The notes: generated by a model from the letters alone, not told the origin. A stretch of 64,000 nucleotides of DNA from Xanthobacteraceae bacterium (GCA_031291445.1 JARLJA010000014.1:1-64000), one strand, 5' to 3'. Positions 28,323 through 38,253 are shown, counted from the stretch's first letter. Program-made: numbers and translations.

Positions 28323-29850
28323 AACAGTCCTGTCGGACTGGCTCAGCCGATCCAGGACGATCGTGGCGGCCGGATCGCTCGCGCCCCAGGTCGAGGAGAC
28401 CGGGCGCGTCGAAGCCATCGCCGACGGCATCGCCGTGATCTCCGGGCTGCGCGGCGCCAAGCTCGACGAACTGATCCGCTTCGCCGACGGGCACTACGGC
28501 TTCATCAACGCGCTCGAGCCTGAAACCGTCAGCTGTGTTCTGCTTGACGATCTTGAGGGCGTGCATGCCGGCGACCGCGTGACCTCGACAGGAAGCGTGG
28601 TCCGGGTTCCGGTCGGCCCCGGACTGCTCGGCCGGATCGTCGACCCGCTCGGCCGCCCGCTCGACGAGGCAGGCCCCATCGCCGCCGAGCGCCTCGATCC
28701 GATCGAACGGCCGGCGCCGGCGATCGTCGACCGCGACTTCGTCAAGGAACCGGTCGCGACCGGGATCATGGTCATCGATGCCATGTTCGCAATCGGCCGC
28801 GGCCAGCGCGAGCTCATCATCGGCGACCGTGCCATCGGCAAGACCGCGATCGCGCTCGACTGCATCATCAACCAGAGAACCACGGAGCTGATCTGCGTCT
28901 ATGTCGCGGTCGGGCAGCGCGCGACCGCGGTCCGCCATGTCATCGACGCGGTACGCGCCCACGGCGCCCCGCAGCGTTGCATCTTCGTCGTCGCCCCCGC
29001 GGCCTCCGCACCCGGCCTGCAATGGATCGCGCCGTTCGCGGCAATGACGATGGCCGAGTATTTCCGCGACCGCGGCCAGCACGCCCTCGTGGTGATCGAC
29101 GACCTCACCAAGCACGCTGCGACCCATCGCGAGATCGCGCTGCTGACCCGCCAGCCGCCGGGACGCGAGGCCTTTCCCGGCGACGTCTTTCACGTTCACG
29201 CCCGGCTGCTGGAACGCGCTGCCAAGCTCGACTCCGCCGCTGGCGGAGGCTCTCTCACCGCGCTGCCCATTGCCGAACTCGACGGCGGCAACCTCAGTGC
29301 CTATATCCCGACCAACCTGATCTCCATCACCGACGGCCAGATCGTGCTCGACAGCCGGCTGTTTCACGACGGCCACAAGCCCGCGGTCGACATCGGTACC
29401 AGCGTCAGCCGGGTCGGCGGCAAGACCCAGGCTCGGGCGTTGCGTGACACAGCCGAGACCTTGCGCCTCGACTACGCCCAGTTCCTGGAACTCGAGATCT
29501 TCACCCGCTTCGGCGGCATGTCGGACACCCACGTCAAGGAAAAGATCGCCCGCGGACTGCGGATCCGGGCCGCGCTGCGGCAGCAGCAGCTGTCGCCCTT
29601 GCCGCTGTCGCACCAGGTCGCGCTGCTGCTGGCGCTACAGGACGGCATTCTTGATTCCATTGCCGTCGGGAAGATCGACGAATTCCGCTCCCGCCTGCCC
29701 GAGTTCCTGAGCGCATCGCACGCGGTCATGGACGACATCGACCGGACGGGCGTGGTCTCGGACGCCGACCGGCAAACCCTGCTGGCCGATCTGCGCCGCG
29801 GCGGTGAAATCCTCGCCGGTGCGGCCGACCCGGCGGCCGACCAGCCATGA
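28306..29850 (+). CDS. atpA: N-type ATPase alpha subunit (AtpA)
   Basis: 514 residues from a GTG start with AAAGGAG upstream. The P-loop is GDRAIGKT (173-180; GDRQTGKT in most F-types). Other alpha-subunit landmarks are [21 protein letters not shown]-like [28 protein letters not shown], and [39 protein letters not shown]. It forms the non-catalytic nucleotide sites of the N1 head. It overlaps atpF and atpG at its two ends. Confidence 0.95.
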   Translation: MTLDSETVLSDWLSRSRTIVAAGSLAPQVEETGRVEAIADGIAVISGLRGAKLDELIRFADGHYGFINALEPETVSCVLLDDLEGVHAGDRVTSTGSVVRVPVGPGLLGRIVDPLGRPLDEAGPIAAERLDPIERPAPAIVDRDFVKEPVATGIMVIDAMFAIGRGQRELIIGDRAIGKTAIALDCIINQRTTELICVYVAVGQRATAVRHVIDAVRAHGAPQRCIFVVAPAASAPGLQWIAPFAAMTMAEYFRDRGQHALVVIDDLTKHAATHREIALLTRQPPGREAFPGDVFHVHARLLERAAKLDSAAGGGSLTALPIAELDGGNLSAYIPTNLISITDGQIVLDSRLFHDGHKPAVDIGTSVSRVGGKTQARALRDTAETLRLDYAQFLELEIFTRFGGMSDTHVKEKIARGLRIRAALRQQQLSPLPLSHQVALLLALQDGILDSIAVGKIDEFRSRLPEFLSASHAVMDDIDRTGVVSDADRQTLLADLRRGGEILAGAADPAADQP

Positions 29851-30698
29851 CCGATCGCCTCGCCGGAGTTGCGGCACAGATCCGCAACGTGCAGCAGCCC
29901 GGCGCCATCGTGATGGCCATGCGCGGCATGGCGGCGGCGCGCGCCCAGCAGGGCCGCGCCCTGCTCGCCGGCAACGAAGCCTATACCGCGACCGTCGCAC
30001 GCGCGATCGGGCGAGCGCTGACCGTCCAGGGCGGACGACAGCCGGAGCCGGCGCGCGTCGCGCGCACCAAGGCGGTGGTGCTGTTCACGGCCGAACAGGG
30101 CTTTGCCGGCGCCTACAACGACCGCATCTTCGCCGCCTGCGATAGCGACCTGAAGGACGCCATCACCTTCATCATCGGAACCCGCGGCAATCAGCTGGCC
30201 GCTGAACGCGACATCGCCGTCCACTGGTCGGCGGCGATGGTGACCCAGCCCAGCGCGATCGCCGGTCTCGCCACTGCCATCGCCGACGCGCTGTTTGAGC
30301 GGATTGCCGCCGGGACCATCGCAACCGTCGATATGATCCACGCCCGCGCCGGCTCCGGCGGCCGGGTCCAGGCAGTGCGGCACTCGCTGTTTCCGGTCGA
30401 TTTCGCCCGCTTCGCCGCGGAACGGCGCCGCGACAAGCCGCTCACCAATCTTGCCCCCGCCGTGCTGCTGGAGCGGCTGGCAACCGAATACGTCTATGCC
30501 GAGCTGTGCTCCGCGACCAGCCAGGCCTTCACCGCCGAGAACGAGGCGCGCATGATGGTGATGGCGTCGGCCAAGGCCAACATCGACACCAAGCTCGATG
30601 CCCTCACCGGCCGGGAACGCGAACTGCGCCAGCAGGAGATCACCGCCGAGGTGATCGAGCTGACCGCGGGAGCCGAGGCGCAACGCCGCGGCGCCTGA
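29847..30698 (+). CDS. atpG: N-type ATPase gamma subunit (AtpG)
   Basis: 283 residues. The N-terminal helix ([29 protein letters not shown]) and C-terminal helix ([51 protein letters not shown]) form the central rotating coiled coil, with a Rossmann-like middle. It starts at an ATG overlapping the atpA stop. Its stop codon lies within the left arm of a perfect 15-bp hairpin. Confidence 0.93.
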   Translation: MTDRLAGVAAQIRNVQQPGAIVMAMRGMAAARAQQGRALLAGNEAYTATVARAIGRALTVQGGRQPEPARVARTKAVVLFTAEQGFAGAYNDRIFAACDSDLKDAITFIIGTRGNQLAAERDIAVHWSAAMVTQPSAIAGLATAIADALFERIAAGTIATVDMIHARAGSGGRVQAVRHSLFPVDFARFAAERRRDKPLTNLAPAVLLERLATEYVYAELCSATSQAFTAENEARMMVMASAKANIDTKLDALTGRERELRQQEITAEVIELTAGAEAQRRGA

Positions 30699-30735
30699 CG
30701 CCGGGCGAGGCGAATCTCATCCCGGCGTCAGGCGC
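30691..30735 (+). terminator. Perfect 15-bp hairpin over the atpG stop codon
   Basis: GCGCCTGACGCCGGG (30691-30705) pairs with CCCGGCGTCAGGCGC (30721-30735) across a 15-base loop. The left arm contains the atpG TGA. No U-tract follows, so it may act as an mRNA-stabilising end or as a terminator together with the next hairpin. Confidence 0.6.
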
Positions 30736-30744
30736 GATTGCAAT

Positions 30745-30773
30745 AGCTGGGCCGGGTCATCACCAGCCCAGCT
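30745..30773. terminator. Second hairpin between convergent atpG and SDR genes
   Basis: AGCTGGGC (30745-30752) pairs with GCCCAGCT (30766-30773). It lies 13 bases beyond the end of the convergent SDR gene and could serve both transcripts. Confidence 0.45.
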
Positions 30774-30785
30774 CCCACTACAGAC

Positions 30786-31580
30786 TCATTTGGCAATCCC
30801 CATCGGATAACACAGGCCGCCCGTGATCTCGAGCGTGGTGGCGTCGATCGCCTCGTTCTCGACGCAGTGGCCGATCAGCGAAGCGATTTCGTCGGGTAGC
30901 ACCAGCCTCCCGATCTGGACGTCGTTCAGGATCATCTTCAGCGCATCCTGATTCATCCCCGTCAGCATCGGGGTCGCGGTGTAGCCCGGCGCGATGCCGA
31001 TGCAGCGGATGTTGTGAATTCCGCGCATCTGGAACTCGCCGACGATGATCTTCGGCATCAGCGCATCCGCGGCCTTGGTCGAGGAATAGTTGAGCTGCCC
31101 GACCTGGCCTTCCTTGTTCACCGACGAGATGGTGACCAGCAGGCCGTTGCTTCCGGTGTTGATCATGGCTTCGGCGGCGTCGCGGAGCGTAAGGAACGTC
31201 CCCGTCAGGTTGATGTCAATGACGGGCTGCCATTTGTCCAGGCCGAGCTTCTTCGACACCTTCCCGGTCTTCTTGTCGAGCGACACCAGGGTGCCGTCCC
31301 GGATGATGCCGGCGCAGGCAATGGCGACATTCAGCTTGCCGTACGCATCGAGCGTCGCCTTGATGAACCGGGCCGTGTCGGCCTCGCTTGCGACGTTCGC
31401 CTGAACACCGATCGCGTCGCCGCCAGCCCCGCGGATCTCGGCGACGACGCGGTCGACGCCCTCCTGATCCTGGTCCACCACCGCGACCTTGGCGCCGCGG
31501 GCGGCGAAATACCTGGCGATGCCTTCGCCGATCCCGCGGGCTCCGCCGGTGACGAGAACCACGCTATCCCTGATGTCCAT
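30786..31580 (-). CDS. Short-chain dehydrogenase/reductase
   Basis: 264 residues of the SDR family: cofactor motif TGGARGIG, ACAG for NNAG, SS-x(n)-YSSTKAAD (catalytic Tyr/Lys), and a C-terminus (ITGGLCYPMGIAK) typical of the acetoacetyl-CoA-reductase-like branch. The start at 31580 follows GGAGCG. It is followed by the hairpins of the N-ATPase operon and is preceded, 42 bases upstream, by the end of the TonB-like gene, so it may be the last gene of that minus-strand unit. Substrate unknown. Confidence 0.88.
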   Translation of the reverse strand: MDIRDSVVLVTGGARGIGEGIARYFAARGAKVAVVDQDQEGVDRVVAEIRGAGGDAIGVQANVASEADTARFIKATLDAYGKLNVAIACAGIIRDGTLVSLDKKTGKVSKKLGLDKWQPVIDINLTGTFLTLRDAAEAMINTGSNGLLVTISSVNKEGQVGQLNYSSTKAADALMPKIIVGEFQMRGIHNIRCIGIAPGYTATPMLTGMNQDALKMILNDVQIGRLVLPDEIASLIGHCVENEAIDATTLEITGGLCYPMGIAK

Positions 31581-31622
31581 GTAACGCTCCTTGCAAAAAG
31601 CAGTACGTGCCACTGGCTGTGC

Positions 31623-32384
31623 TCAGTGGATCGCCTCGGCGCGCAATGATTGCGCTCCGCCTTCCGAGGAAATCTTGACATGCACCGGCTGCGGCATTTC
31701 TCCCGGAGGAAACATCGCCATGGCCGGCACGGCGACCAGCGCCGCGCGGATCGCCTCGTCCATGTGCGGGACTCCGGTCGATTTCTCGATCCCCGCTTTC
31801 GTGATCCGCCCGTCACGGGCGATCACGATGGTCACCACGACATCGTAGTTCGCGGTCCTGAGATCGTTGTGCTTGTTGAGCTCGGAGGTCAGAAACTCCT
31901 TCAGCATCATGCCGTAGGCGGCGAACTTCGCCATCGGCCCGCCGCTGCCGTGGCCCGAGCCGCCACCGCCGCTCCCAGGACCAACCGTGGCGTTGCCCAG
32001 CGTGGTGACATCCCGGCCACCGCGCTTGCCGACGAGACCGAAGGAATCGGGACCGCCTCGCCCCGTCGCATCGACGCCGAGCATGTCGTCGTGCAGACCG
32101 CCGGGGCTGCCGGGCGAAGGCGGCGTGTCGGCCGGCGCGTAGTCGTCGAACTTGAAAAACTCGGTGGTCAGGTTGGGCTGCGGCTCGACGACGGCCTGCT
32201 CTTCCTTGGGCTTCGGCTCGGGCTCCGGCGCGCGCCGCGGCGGCTCCGGACGCGGACTGATCAGCGCCACGTGCTGCGCGTCGAGATGGCCGCGCGGGTG
32301 CACGCCCAGAACGTAGTTCCGGGCGCCCAGCACCAGCGCGACGACCGCCAGCAAGACCAGAACCCGGATCAGATTTGTTTTCAC
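31623..32384 (-). CDS. TonB-like energy-transducing protein
   Basis: 253 residues. One N-terminal membrane helix (LIRVLVLLAVVALVLGA) is followed by a Pro/Glu-rich periplasmic stretch (PRPEPPRRAPEPEPKPKEEQ), a Gly-rich linker, and a TonB C-terminal fold (VVVTIVIARDGRITKAGIEKSTGVPHMDEAIRAALVAVP). It would carry proton-motive energy to outer-membrane receptors. It follows exbD and the ExbB-like gene on the same strand, giving a complete ExbB-ExbD-TonB set; the receptor at 57 kb is a candidate partner. Confidence 0.88.
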   Translation of the reverse strand: MKTNLIRVLVLLAVVALVLGARNYVLGVHPRGHLDAQHVALISPRPEPPRRAPEPEPKPKEEQAVVEPQPNLTTEFFKFDDYAPADTPPSPGSPGGLHDDMLGVDATGRGGPDSFGLVGKRGGRDVTTLGNATVGPGSGGGGSGHGSGGPMAKFAAYGMMLKEFLTSELNKHNDLRTANYDVVVTIVIARDGRITKAGIEKSTGVPHMDEAIRAALVAVPAMAMFPPGEMPQPVHVKISSEGGAQSLRAEAIH

Positions 32385-32421
32385 CTGGACTCTCCGCTGA
32401 AGCCGTCGCGTGACCCGCGCG

Positions 32422-32826
32422 TCACTTGACCAGCCGCTGGGTCACCAGGCCGAGCTGGCTGATCTGCAGCCGCTTGATGACGTCGAGAACCTCGATGACA
32501 TGGTCGTACTGCACATGGGCGTCGGCCCGGACCACCACCGGAAGGTCCGGGACCTCGACCTTGAGAGCCGCGAGCTTCTGCTCCAGTTCACCGACCGTCA
32601 CGACCGACGTATCGAGGTAGATCTTGCCGTCGGCCGTCACCGAAATGGAGTGTGTCTTCGGCTTGGCCAGCGACGGCGATACGCTGGCGCGCGGCAGGTC
32701 GACCATGATGCCCTGCACCGCCGCCGTCGCCATCACCATGAAGATGATGAGCAGCCACCAGGCGAGATCCATCTGCGCCGTCAGGTTGACCTGGTCGTAG
32801 ATTTCAATGTTGCGTCGTAAGCGCAT
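32422..32826 (-). CDS. exbD: Biopolymer transport protein ExbD/TolR
   Basis: 134 residues. A single N-terminal membrane helix carries the essential acidic residue (LTAQMDLAWWLLIIFMVMA) and is followed by a periplasmic domain (VRADAHVQYDHVIEVLDVIKRLQISQLGLVTQ). It forms the proton channel with ExbB. It lies 8 bases after the ExbB-like gene and 37 bases before the TonB-like gene. Confidence 0.92.
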   Translation of the reverse strand: MRLRRNIEIYDQVNLTAQMDLAWWLLIIFMVMATAAVQGIMVDLPRASVSPSLAKPKTHSISVTADGKIYLDTSVVTVGELEQKLAALKVEVPDLPVVVRADAHVQYDHVIEVLDVIKRLQISQLGLVTQRLVK

Positions 32827-32834
32827 GGTGGGCC

Positions 32835-34580
32835 TCAGGCGTAGCGGGCGGCGATCTTGCTGAGCAGTTCGTCGCGGAACAGCTCCATCACCGTCGTGAT
32901 CTCCCTGATGCGCGTCATCAGCACGTTGTAGCTGAACAGCGCGGGGATCGCGACCAGCATGCCCGCCGCAGTGGCCGTGAGGGCGGCGGCGATGCCGGGC
33001 GCGATGGTGTTGATGTTGACGTCGCCCTTCAGCGCGATGGTGGCGAACGTGATCATGATGCCGACCACGGTCCCGAACAGCCCGAGAAACGGAGCGCCGC
33101 TCACCGCCAGCGTCAGCAGCACCATGCGCTCGGTGATGCGGTTGGCCTCGTTGAGGAGGCTGGAGTCGATCACGGCCCGAACCGATTCCAGGGTCAGGCT
33201 GCTGAAGCGCTGCCCTTCGGGCATGGACTGCTGCAGCCTGCCGAGTTCTCCGGTCCCGGCGCTATAGACGGCGAACAGCGGACTGTCCTTCCAGACGGCT
33301 TCGGTTCCCGCACCGAGCGCGAGCGCATCGGTGTTCTTGCGGAAGCTGTCGATGAAGCGATCGTTGGCCCGCTTGGCCCGCCGCAGCATCAGGGTCTTGG
33401 CCACGGCGACTTCGCCGCTGATGAAGCCCAGCACGCCGATCAGCGCGATCACGACCCAGCCGTCGAGGCTCACCGCGCCGGCCAGCACGCTGATGGTGGC
33501 GAAATAGTCGCTGCCGCCACTGTGGGCCTGTTCCTCGTCTCCCACGGAGATCACCTTCGCGTCGGGTCGCTGCAGGAGGGCCTCCAGCCTGAGCCATTCC
33601 GCTCCGCGCGCCTCCTTCGCCAGCCGCACCTCGTCGAGCAGTCCATGAAATCCGCTGTCGCCCGCCGCGACATTCCCGATCGTGATGTCCCCTGCGAGCG
33701 CCGGAACCTGGCCGGCGACGGACGACACCTCGACCCCATCGATGTAGACCACCATGCGGTCAGCCGCTGTCACCGCCAGATGATGCCACTCGTCGGGCGC
33801 GAGCCGGCCCTTCGCCGGCGTCGCGACCTTGGTGCCGTTGTCGCCGACGGCGGTCGCGACCGGCTGATTGTCCTCCAGCGTGATGGCCAGCGAGCGGTTG
33901 CCGTCCTGCTGGCGGAACAGCGTGGCACTCTGCACGCCCTGCGGCTTGATCCAGGCCGAGAACGTGAAGCCGCCTCCGGCGCTCAAGGTCAGTGAGGACG
34001 ACACCGGAACGGTGGTCAGCGCTGCTCCGTCAAACTGGATTGCGGTGTCGATCAGGCCTTCATGCACCGGCACGGCGGTCGACTGGCTGGCATTGTTGGC
34101 ATAGCCGGTCGCGTCCTGGGGAGCACCTTCCCGCTCCGAGAAGTGGAAGACCAAAGTCTGGCTGGAATCGAACGTCGCCTTCGGGTCGGCGACCGCGGGC
34201 GCCCCCGGGTTGCCGTAATAGATCCAGACGAAGGGCGGCGCGTCGGCGCCCGTCACCGTCGGCAGTTGGATCCACAACGCCGCGACCTGACCGATCCAGT
34301 CGTAGCGCGTGACATGAAACGGCAGCAACGTCTTGTCGTCGGACGACACCACGCGCAGATCTGCTCCGCTCTCGAGAGAATCGTTGAAGTGGAAGTTGGT
34401 GACGTTCAGCCGGACCAGCACAGGGTACTGAGCGACGTCGGATCCGGGCTGAATGGCGCCGGGGCCCCGGGCGATCGAGATCTTTTGCCGGAACTCCCAA
34501 TCCTTGTTCCACCACGCCTCGGCCGATCGCGGAATGCCGGCACAGAACACGACAAGCGTCAGCAGAATGCCCCATCGCAT
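32835..34580 (-). CDS. ExbB/TolQ proton channel fused to periplasmic DUF2341-LamG domains
   Basis: 581 residues. A signal peptide (residues 1-22) leads into a DUF2341-like segment (WWNKDWEFRQKISI; FVWIYYGNPGAPA) and a concanavalin/LamG-type domain at about 160-330 (FTFSAWIKPQGVQSATLFRQQ; DEWHHLAVTAADRMVVYIDGVEV). A membrane helix near 380 and the MotA/TolQ/ExbB channel core follow (GAPFLGLFGTVVGIMITFATI; IAPGIAAALTATAAGMLVAIPALFSYN). The lectin-like part should face the periplasm and might bind glycans or peptidoglycan. ATG 34580 is preceded by GGGGAT; the frame also opens at TTG 34604. It is the first gene of the ExbB-ExbD-TonB unit. Confidence 0.88.
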   Translation of the reverse strand: MRWGILLTLVVFCAGIPRSAEAWWNKDWEFRQKISIARGPGAIQPGSDVAQYPVLVRLNVTNFHFNDSLESGADLRVVSSDDKTLLPFHVTRYDWIGQVAALWIQLPTVTGADAPPFVWIYYGNPGAPAVADPKATFDSSQTLVFHFSEREGAPQDATGYANNASQSTAVPVHEGLIDTAIQFDGAALTTVPVSSSLTLSAGGGFTFSAWIKPQGVQSATLFRQQDGNRSLAITLEDNQPVATAVGDNGTKVATPAKGRLAPDEWHHLAVTAADRMVVYIDGVEVSSVAGQVPALAGDITIGNVAAGDSGFHGLLDEVRLAKEARGAEWLRLEALLQRPDAKVISVGDEEQAHSGGSDYFATISVLAGAVSLDGWVVIALIGVLGFISGEVAVAKTLMLRRAKRANDRFIDSFRKNTDALALGAGTEAVWKDSPLFAVYSAGTGELGRLQQSMPEGQRFSSLTLESVRAVIDSSLLNEANRITERMVLLTLAVSGAPFLGLFGTVVGIMITFATIALKGDVNINTIAPGIAAALTATAAGMLVAIPALFSYNVLMTRIREITTVMELFRDELLSKIAARYA

Positions 34581-34650
34581 CGGATTAATCCCCGTCAAAT
34601 CCAAGTCGATTTAATGTTCAATCGAATAGGCCGAACCCGGGCGATGAACC

Positions 34651-34664
34651 TTGACGTACGTCAA
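34651..34664. promoter_or_regulatory. Perfect FNR/FixK palindrome between exbB-like gene and hemE
   Basis: TTGACGTACGTCAA is a complete 14-bp palindrome matching TTGA-N6-TCAA. It is 71 bases from the minus-strand exbB-like start; a TATTCG at 34623-34628 (minus) fits a -10 at the class II activator distance. It could also act toward hemE on the plus strand. Confidence 0.65.
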
Positions 34665-34961
34665 CCGAATGCAGTCTTATTGCTGTCGCAAATGCGCGAG
34701 GTCTTCACGCGCGGCGAGCCGGTCGGATTTAAGCGCAGAATACTGAGGCAGAGAGACAAATCACGGCTGAGCCAACTCCACCATTTAATTTGACGACGCA
34801 GTGCCGCCGACCAGCCTTGCCCCTACGCCTGCGAACCAGCCGCAAAGGCACGGAACGTACGGAGGTGTCGCTGACGGGCCGTCGCATCGGCCTTGGCCAA
34901 GCCGCGCCCGGCGTGTATCAGGGGCGCAACCGATCCCTCTCGTTCCAGCGCGGACCCCACA

Positions 34962-36008
34962 TTGGCCAACACCCCTGCCGTCAAGCCGTTCCTCGAGGTG
35001 CTCTCCGGCCACCGGCAGGCGATCCCGCCGCTGTGGATGATGCGGCAGGCCGGGCGCTACCTGCCCGAGTACCGCGAGGTGCGCGCCCGCGCCGGTTCGT
35101 TCCTCGATCTCTGCTACACGCCCGACCTCGCCGCCGAGGTGTCGCTACAGCCGATCCGACGCTTCGCCTTCGACGCCGCCATCATCTTCTCGGATATTCT
35201 CGTGCTGCCGCATGCGCTCGGGCGCAGCGTGCGGTTCGAGGTCGGCGAAGGGCCGCGGCTCGACCCGCTCGATACCCCGGACAAGGTCGCCACGCTCGCC
35301 CCGCATGCCGACTTCAAAATGCTCGAGCCGGTGTTCGAGGCGCTGCGGCTGGTGCGGCGGGAGCTACCGCCCGAGATCGCGCTGATCGGATTTTGCGGCG
35401 CGCCGTGGACGGTTGCGACCTACATGGTGGCGGGGCGCGGCACCCCCGACCAGGCGCCGGCGCGGCTGATGGCCTACCGTCAGCCCGACGCCTTCGCGCG
35501 GATCATCGACATCCTGGTCGAGAATTCGATCGCCTATCTGCTGGCGCAGCTCGCCGCCGGCGCCGACGCGCTGCAGATCTTCGACACCTGGGCCGGCGTA
35601 CTGCCGCCGCGCGAATTCGCGCGCTGGTGCGCGGAGCCGATGCGGCGCATCGTCGAGGGCGTGCGCGCCAAGGTCCCCGGCGCCAGGATCATCGGCTTCC
35701 CGCGCGGCGCGGGCGCGCTGTTGCCCGGCTACATCACCCACACCGGCGTCGACGCCGTGAGCATCGACTGGACCGCCGCGCCGGCCCTGATCCGCGATCA
35801 CGTGCAGAGCCGCGTCGCGATCCAGGGCAATCTCGATCCGCTGGCGCTGATCGCCGGCGGCGCGGCGCTCGACGCCGCGATCGACGACGTGCTGGCGAAT
35901 TTCGCCGACGGCCGGCTGATCTTCAACCTCGGCCACGGCATCCAGCCCGAAACCCCGATCGCCCATGTCGAACGGATGGTCGCGCGGGTCAGGACCAAGC
36001 GGGGTTGA
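34962..36008 (+). CDS. hemE: Uroporphyrinogen decarboxylase
   Basis: 348 residues. HemE removes four acetate carboxyls from uroporphyrinogen III to give coproporphyrinogen III in haem synthesis. Signature motifs are [17 protein letters not shown] at the N-terminus, the [12 protein letters not shown] strand and [13 protein letters not shown], with conserved [10 protein letters not shown] and [13 protein letters not shown] near the end. No in-frame ATG exists before the first motif; TTG at 34962 ([16 protein letters not shown]) gives the usual family length. TTG 34893 is an alternative, and neither has a convincing ribosome site. An FNR/FixK box lies about 300 bases upstream. Confidence 0.93.
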   Translation: MANTPAVKPFLEVLSGHRQAIPPLWMMRQAGRYLPEYREVRARAGSFLDLCYTPDLAAEVSLQPIRRFAFDAAIIFSDILVLPHALGRSVRFEVGEGPRLDPLDTPDKVATLAPHADFKMLEPVFEALRLVRRELPPEIALIGFCGAPWTVATYMVAGRGTPDQAPARLMAYRQPDAFARIIDILVENSIAYLLAQLAAGADALQIFDTWAGVLPPREFARWCAEPMRRIVEGVRAKVPGARIIGFPRGAGALLPGYITHTGVDAVSIDWTAAPALIRDHVQSRVAIQGNLDPLALIAGGAALDAAIDDVLANFADGRLIFNLGHGIQPETPIAHVERMVARVRTKRG

Positions 36009-36072
36009 CGTGCCCCGTACCCGCAGCCCGCAACGCTTTGCCCCCGCCGCGACGTTGGTCTAGAACCTCTTC

Positions 36073-36987
36073 ATGTCCGGATCATCGAACCCGCCACTGA
36101 CCTTCGAGCAGCTCGCCAAGGCCATCGAGAAGCGCCGATCCGTCTATGGATATATCAGCGGACTTCGGCTCGACCGCGCCGCGCCCGCGGAGGCCTGGTC
36201 CAGCCTGCCCTACCGTCCCGTCTTCGTCGGCGATACCGAGACCGGCGTCCTTCATGGCGGCGTCGTCACCGCCATGCTCGACGAGAGCTGCGGCCTGGCC
36301 GTCCAGCTCGCGCTCGACGGGACCCAGGCGATCGCCACGCTCGACCTGCGCATCGACTACCAGAAGCCCGCGACGCCGGGCCTCGAGATCAAGGCGCATT
36401 CGCATTGCTATCGCGTCACCCGTTCGATCGCCTTCGTGCGCGCGACGGCCTACCAGGAGTCCGAAAACGATCCTGTCGCCACCGCGACCGCCTGCTTCAT
36501 GGTCGGCGCCAACCGGACCAACATGTTGACCGACCGGCCGGCGAGCGTCAGCGGCGCGCCGCCCACGCTCGAAGCACCGGACGATCCAACCGGCCCGTTC
36601 GCGACCAGCCCCTTCGCGCGCTGTCTCGGGATCCGCTTCGGCGAGGACGGCACCCTCGTCATGCCGTTCTCGCCAAAGATCATCGGCAACCCGATCCTGC
36701 CCGCCATTCACGGCGGCATGACCGGCGCCTTCCTGGAAACGGCCGCGATCGTGGGCGTAACGCGCGAGCTCGGCGTTCTCGCATCACCCAAGCCGATCGG
36801 CCTGACGATCAATTACCTGCGCTCCGGTCGCGCGCTGGACAGCTACGCCCGGGTGTCGATCGTCAAGCAGGGCCGGCGCGTCGTCGCTTTCGAGGCCCAG
36901 GCCTGGCAGGACGACCCGGCCAAGCCCATCGCGTCGGCGTTCGGTCACCTCATGCTGCGGAAGGCGCCGGGCATCGACGAGGAGTAG
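36073..36987 (+). CDS. Double-hotdog acyl-CoA thioesterase (PaaI-like)
   Basis: 304 residues with two hotdog modules in tandem. The first is centred on GVLHGGVVTAMLDESCGLAV and the second on AIHGGMTGAFLETAAIVGV. Each carries the HGG motif of PaaI-type thioesterases, so one chain probably makes the equivalent of a dimer. It should hydrolyse acyl-CoA thioesters in the cytoplasm; chain preference is unknown. It lies 64 bases after hemE and converges on a binding-protein gene. Confidence 0.88.
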   Translation: MSGSSNPPLTFEQLAKAIEKRRSVYGYISGLRLDRAAPAEAWSSLPYRPVFVGDTETGVLHGGVVTAMLDESCGLAVQLALDGTQAIATLDLRIDYQKPATPGLEIKAHSHCYRVTRSIAFVRATAYQESENDPVATATACFMVGANRTNMLTDRPASVSGAPPTLEAPDDPTGPFATSPFARCLGIRFGEDGTLVMPFSPKIIGNPILPAIHGGMTGAFLETAAIVGVTRELGVLASPKPIGLTINYLRSGRALDSYARVSIVKQGRRVVAFEAQAWQDDPAKPIASAFGHLMLRKAPGIDEE

Positions 36988-37029
36988 GCGCCCTCGGCGA
37001 TCGCTTTGGCCGGTCCCGCCGCCCCTCCC

Positions 37030-38253
37030 TCACGTCTTGACCAGTGCACACTTGCCCTCGGCGAGCGGCCGGTAGGCTTCCTCGCCGGGCGTGGTGCGGA
37101 CGAACTTGTAGTAGTCCCACGGCCGCGTCGACTGATCCGGCGACTTGACCTCGAACAGGTGCATGTCGTGGATCTTGCGGCCGTCGGGCCGCAAACGGCC
37201 CTTGCCGAACACCACGTCGTCGGTCGGGATGTCCTTCATCTTGGCGACGACCGCCGCGCCGTTGGCCTTGGCCGCGTCGACGCCCAGCGCGGCGACGGCC
37301 TTGAGGTAGTGCAGCACGCCGGAATAGCAGCCCGCCTGGATGGTGCACGGCATGGCGCCGCCGAGCTGGGGCGCATAGCGCGCCGCGAAGGTCCGGGTCT
37401 GGTCGTTGAGGTCCCAGTAGAACGCCTCGCAGGTCAAGAGGCCCCTGGCGTCCTTCAGCCCCATCGCATGGATTTGCGGGATGAAGCACAATAGCGCAGC
37501 GATCTTCGTGCCGCCGCCGGCAAGCCCGAACTCGGCCGCCTGCTTGACCAGGTTGGCGGTGTCGGCGCCGGCGCTCGCCAGCCCCACCACCTTGGCGCCG
37601 CTGGCCTGCGCCTGCAGCAGGAACGAAGCGAAGTCCGAGGTTTCCGGAAACGGGTACTTCACCGTGCCGAGCACTTTGCCACCGGACGATTCGATCACTC
37701 CGCTCGCGTCCGTCACCAGCGACGCCCCGAAGGCGTAGTTGGCCTGGATGAAAAACCACGACGAACCGCCCTCGGCGATCACGGCGCGGCTGGTCGAACT
37801 GGCCAGCGAATAGGTGTCGAACGCCCAGTGGGCGTGGTTGGGGCTGCAGGCAGCGCCGGTCAGGGCCGACGTGCCGCAATTGAAAATCGCCACCTTGTTG
37901 CGCTGCTTGGTCACCTCGGCGACCGCCAGCGCAGCCGAGGACACCGGCACGTCGATGATCATGTCGACGCTCTCGCGGTCGTACCACGATGACGACAGAT
38001 TGACCGCGACATCAGGCTTGGTCAGGAAGTCCGCCGAGATCAGCTCGACGTCGATCTCGCCACCCTGCTTGCGGAAATCCTCGATCGCGAGCTTCGCCGC
38101 GACCACCGAGCCCTGCCCGCTGTCGTCGGCATAAGGCCCCGCCATGTCGGTCAGCACACCGATCTTGATCGGCGCCTTCGCCCGCGCCGTTCGCCCACCC
38201 AGGACCGCGGCGGCGCCGCCGATCATGACGGTGCGTCGGTTCAATGCCAGCAC
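37030..38253 (-). CDS. Liv-type ABC transporter substrate-binding protein (orphan)
   Basis: 407 residues. A twin-arginine-like N-terminus (MLALNRRTVMIGGAAAVLGG) leads into a type I periplasmic binding fold (IKIGVLTDMAGPYADDSGQGSVVAAKLAIEDF). No permease or ATPase gene is adjacent, so it must share a membrane complex encoded elsewhere. Rhizobia and relatives have many such orphans. The ligand is unknown; the neighbouring acyl-CoA genes hint at an aromatic or fatty acid. Confidence 0.9.
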   Translation of the reverse strand: MLALNRRTVMIGGAAAVLGGRTARAKAPIKIGVLTDMAGPYADDSGQGSVVAAKLAIEDFRKQGGEIDVELISADFLTKPDVAVNLSSSWYDRESVDMIIDVPVSSAALAVAEVTKQRNKVAIFNCGTSALTGAACSPNHAHWAFDTYSLASSTSRAVIAEGGSSWFFIQANYAFGASLVTDASGVIESSGGKVLGTVKYPFPETSDFASFLLQAQASGAKVVGLASAGADTANLVKQAAEFGLAGGGTKIAALLCFIPQIHAMGLKDARGLLTCEAFYWDLNDQTRTFAARYAPQLGGAMPCTIQAGCYSGVLHYLKAVAALGVDAAKANGAAVVAKMKDIPTDDVVFGKGRLRPDGRKIHDMHLFEVKSPDQSTRPWDYYKFVRTTPGEEAYRPLAEGKCALVKT

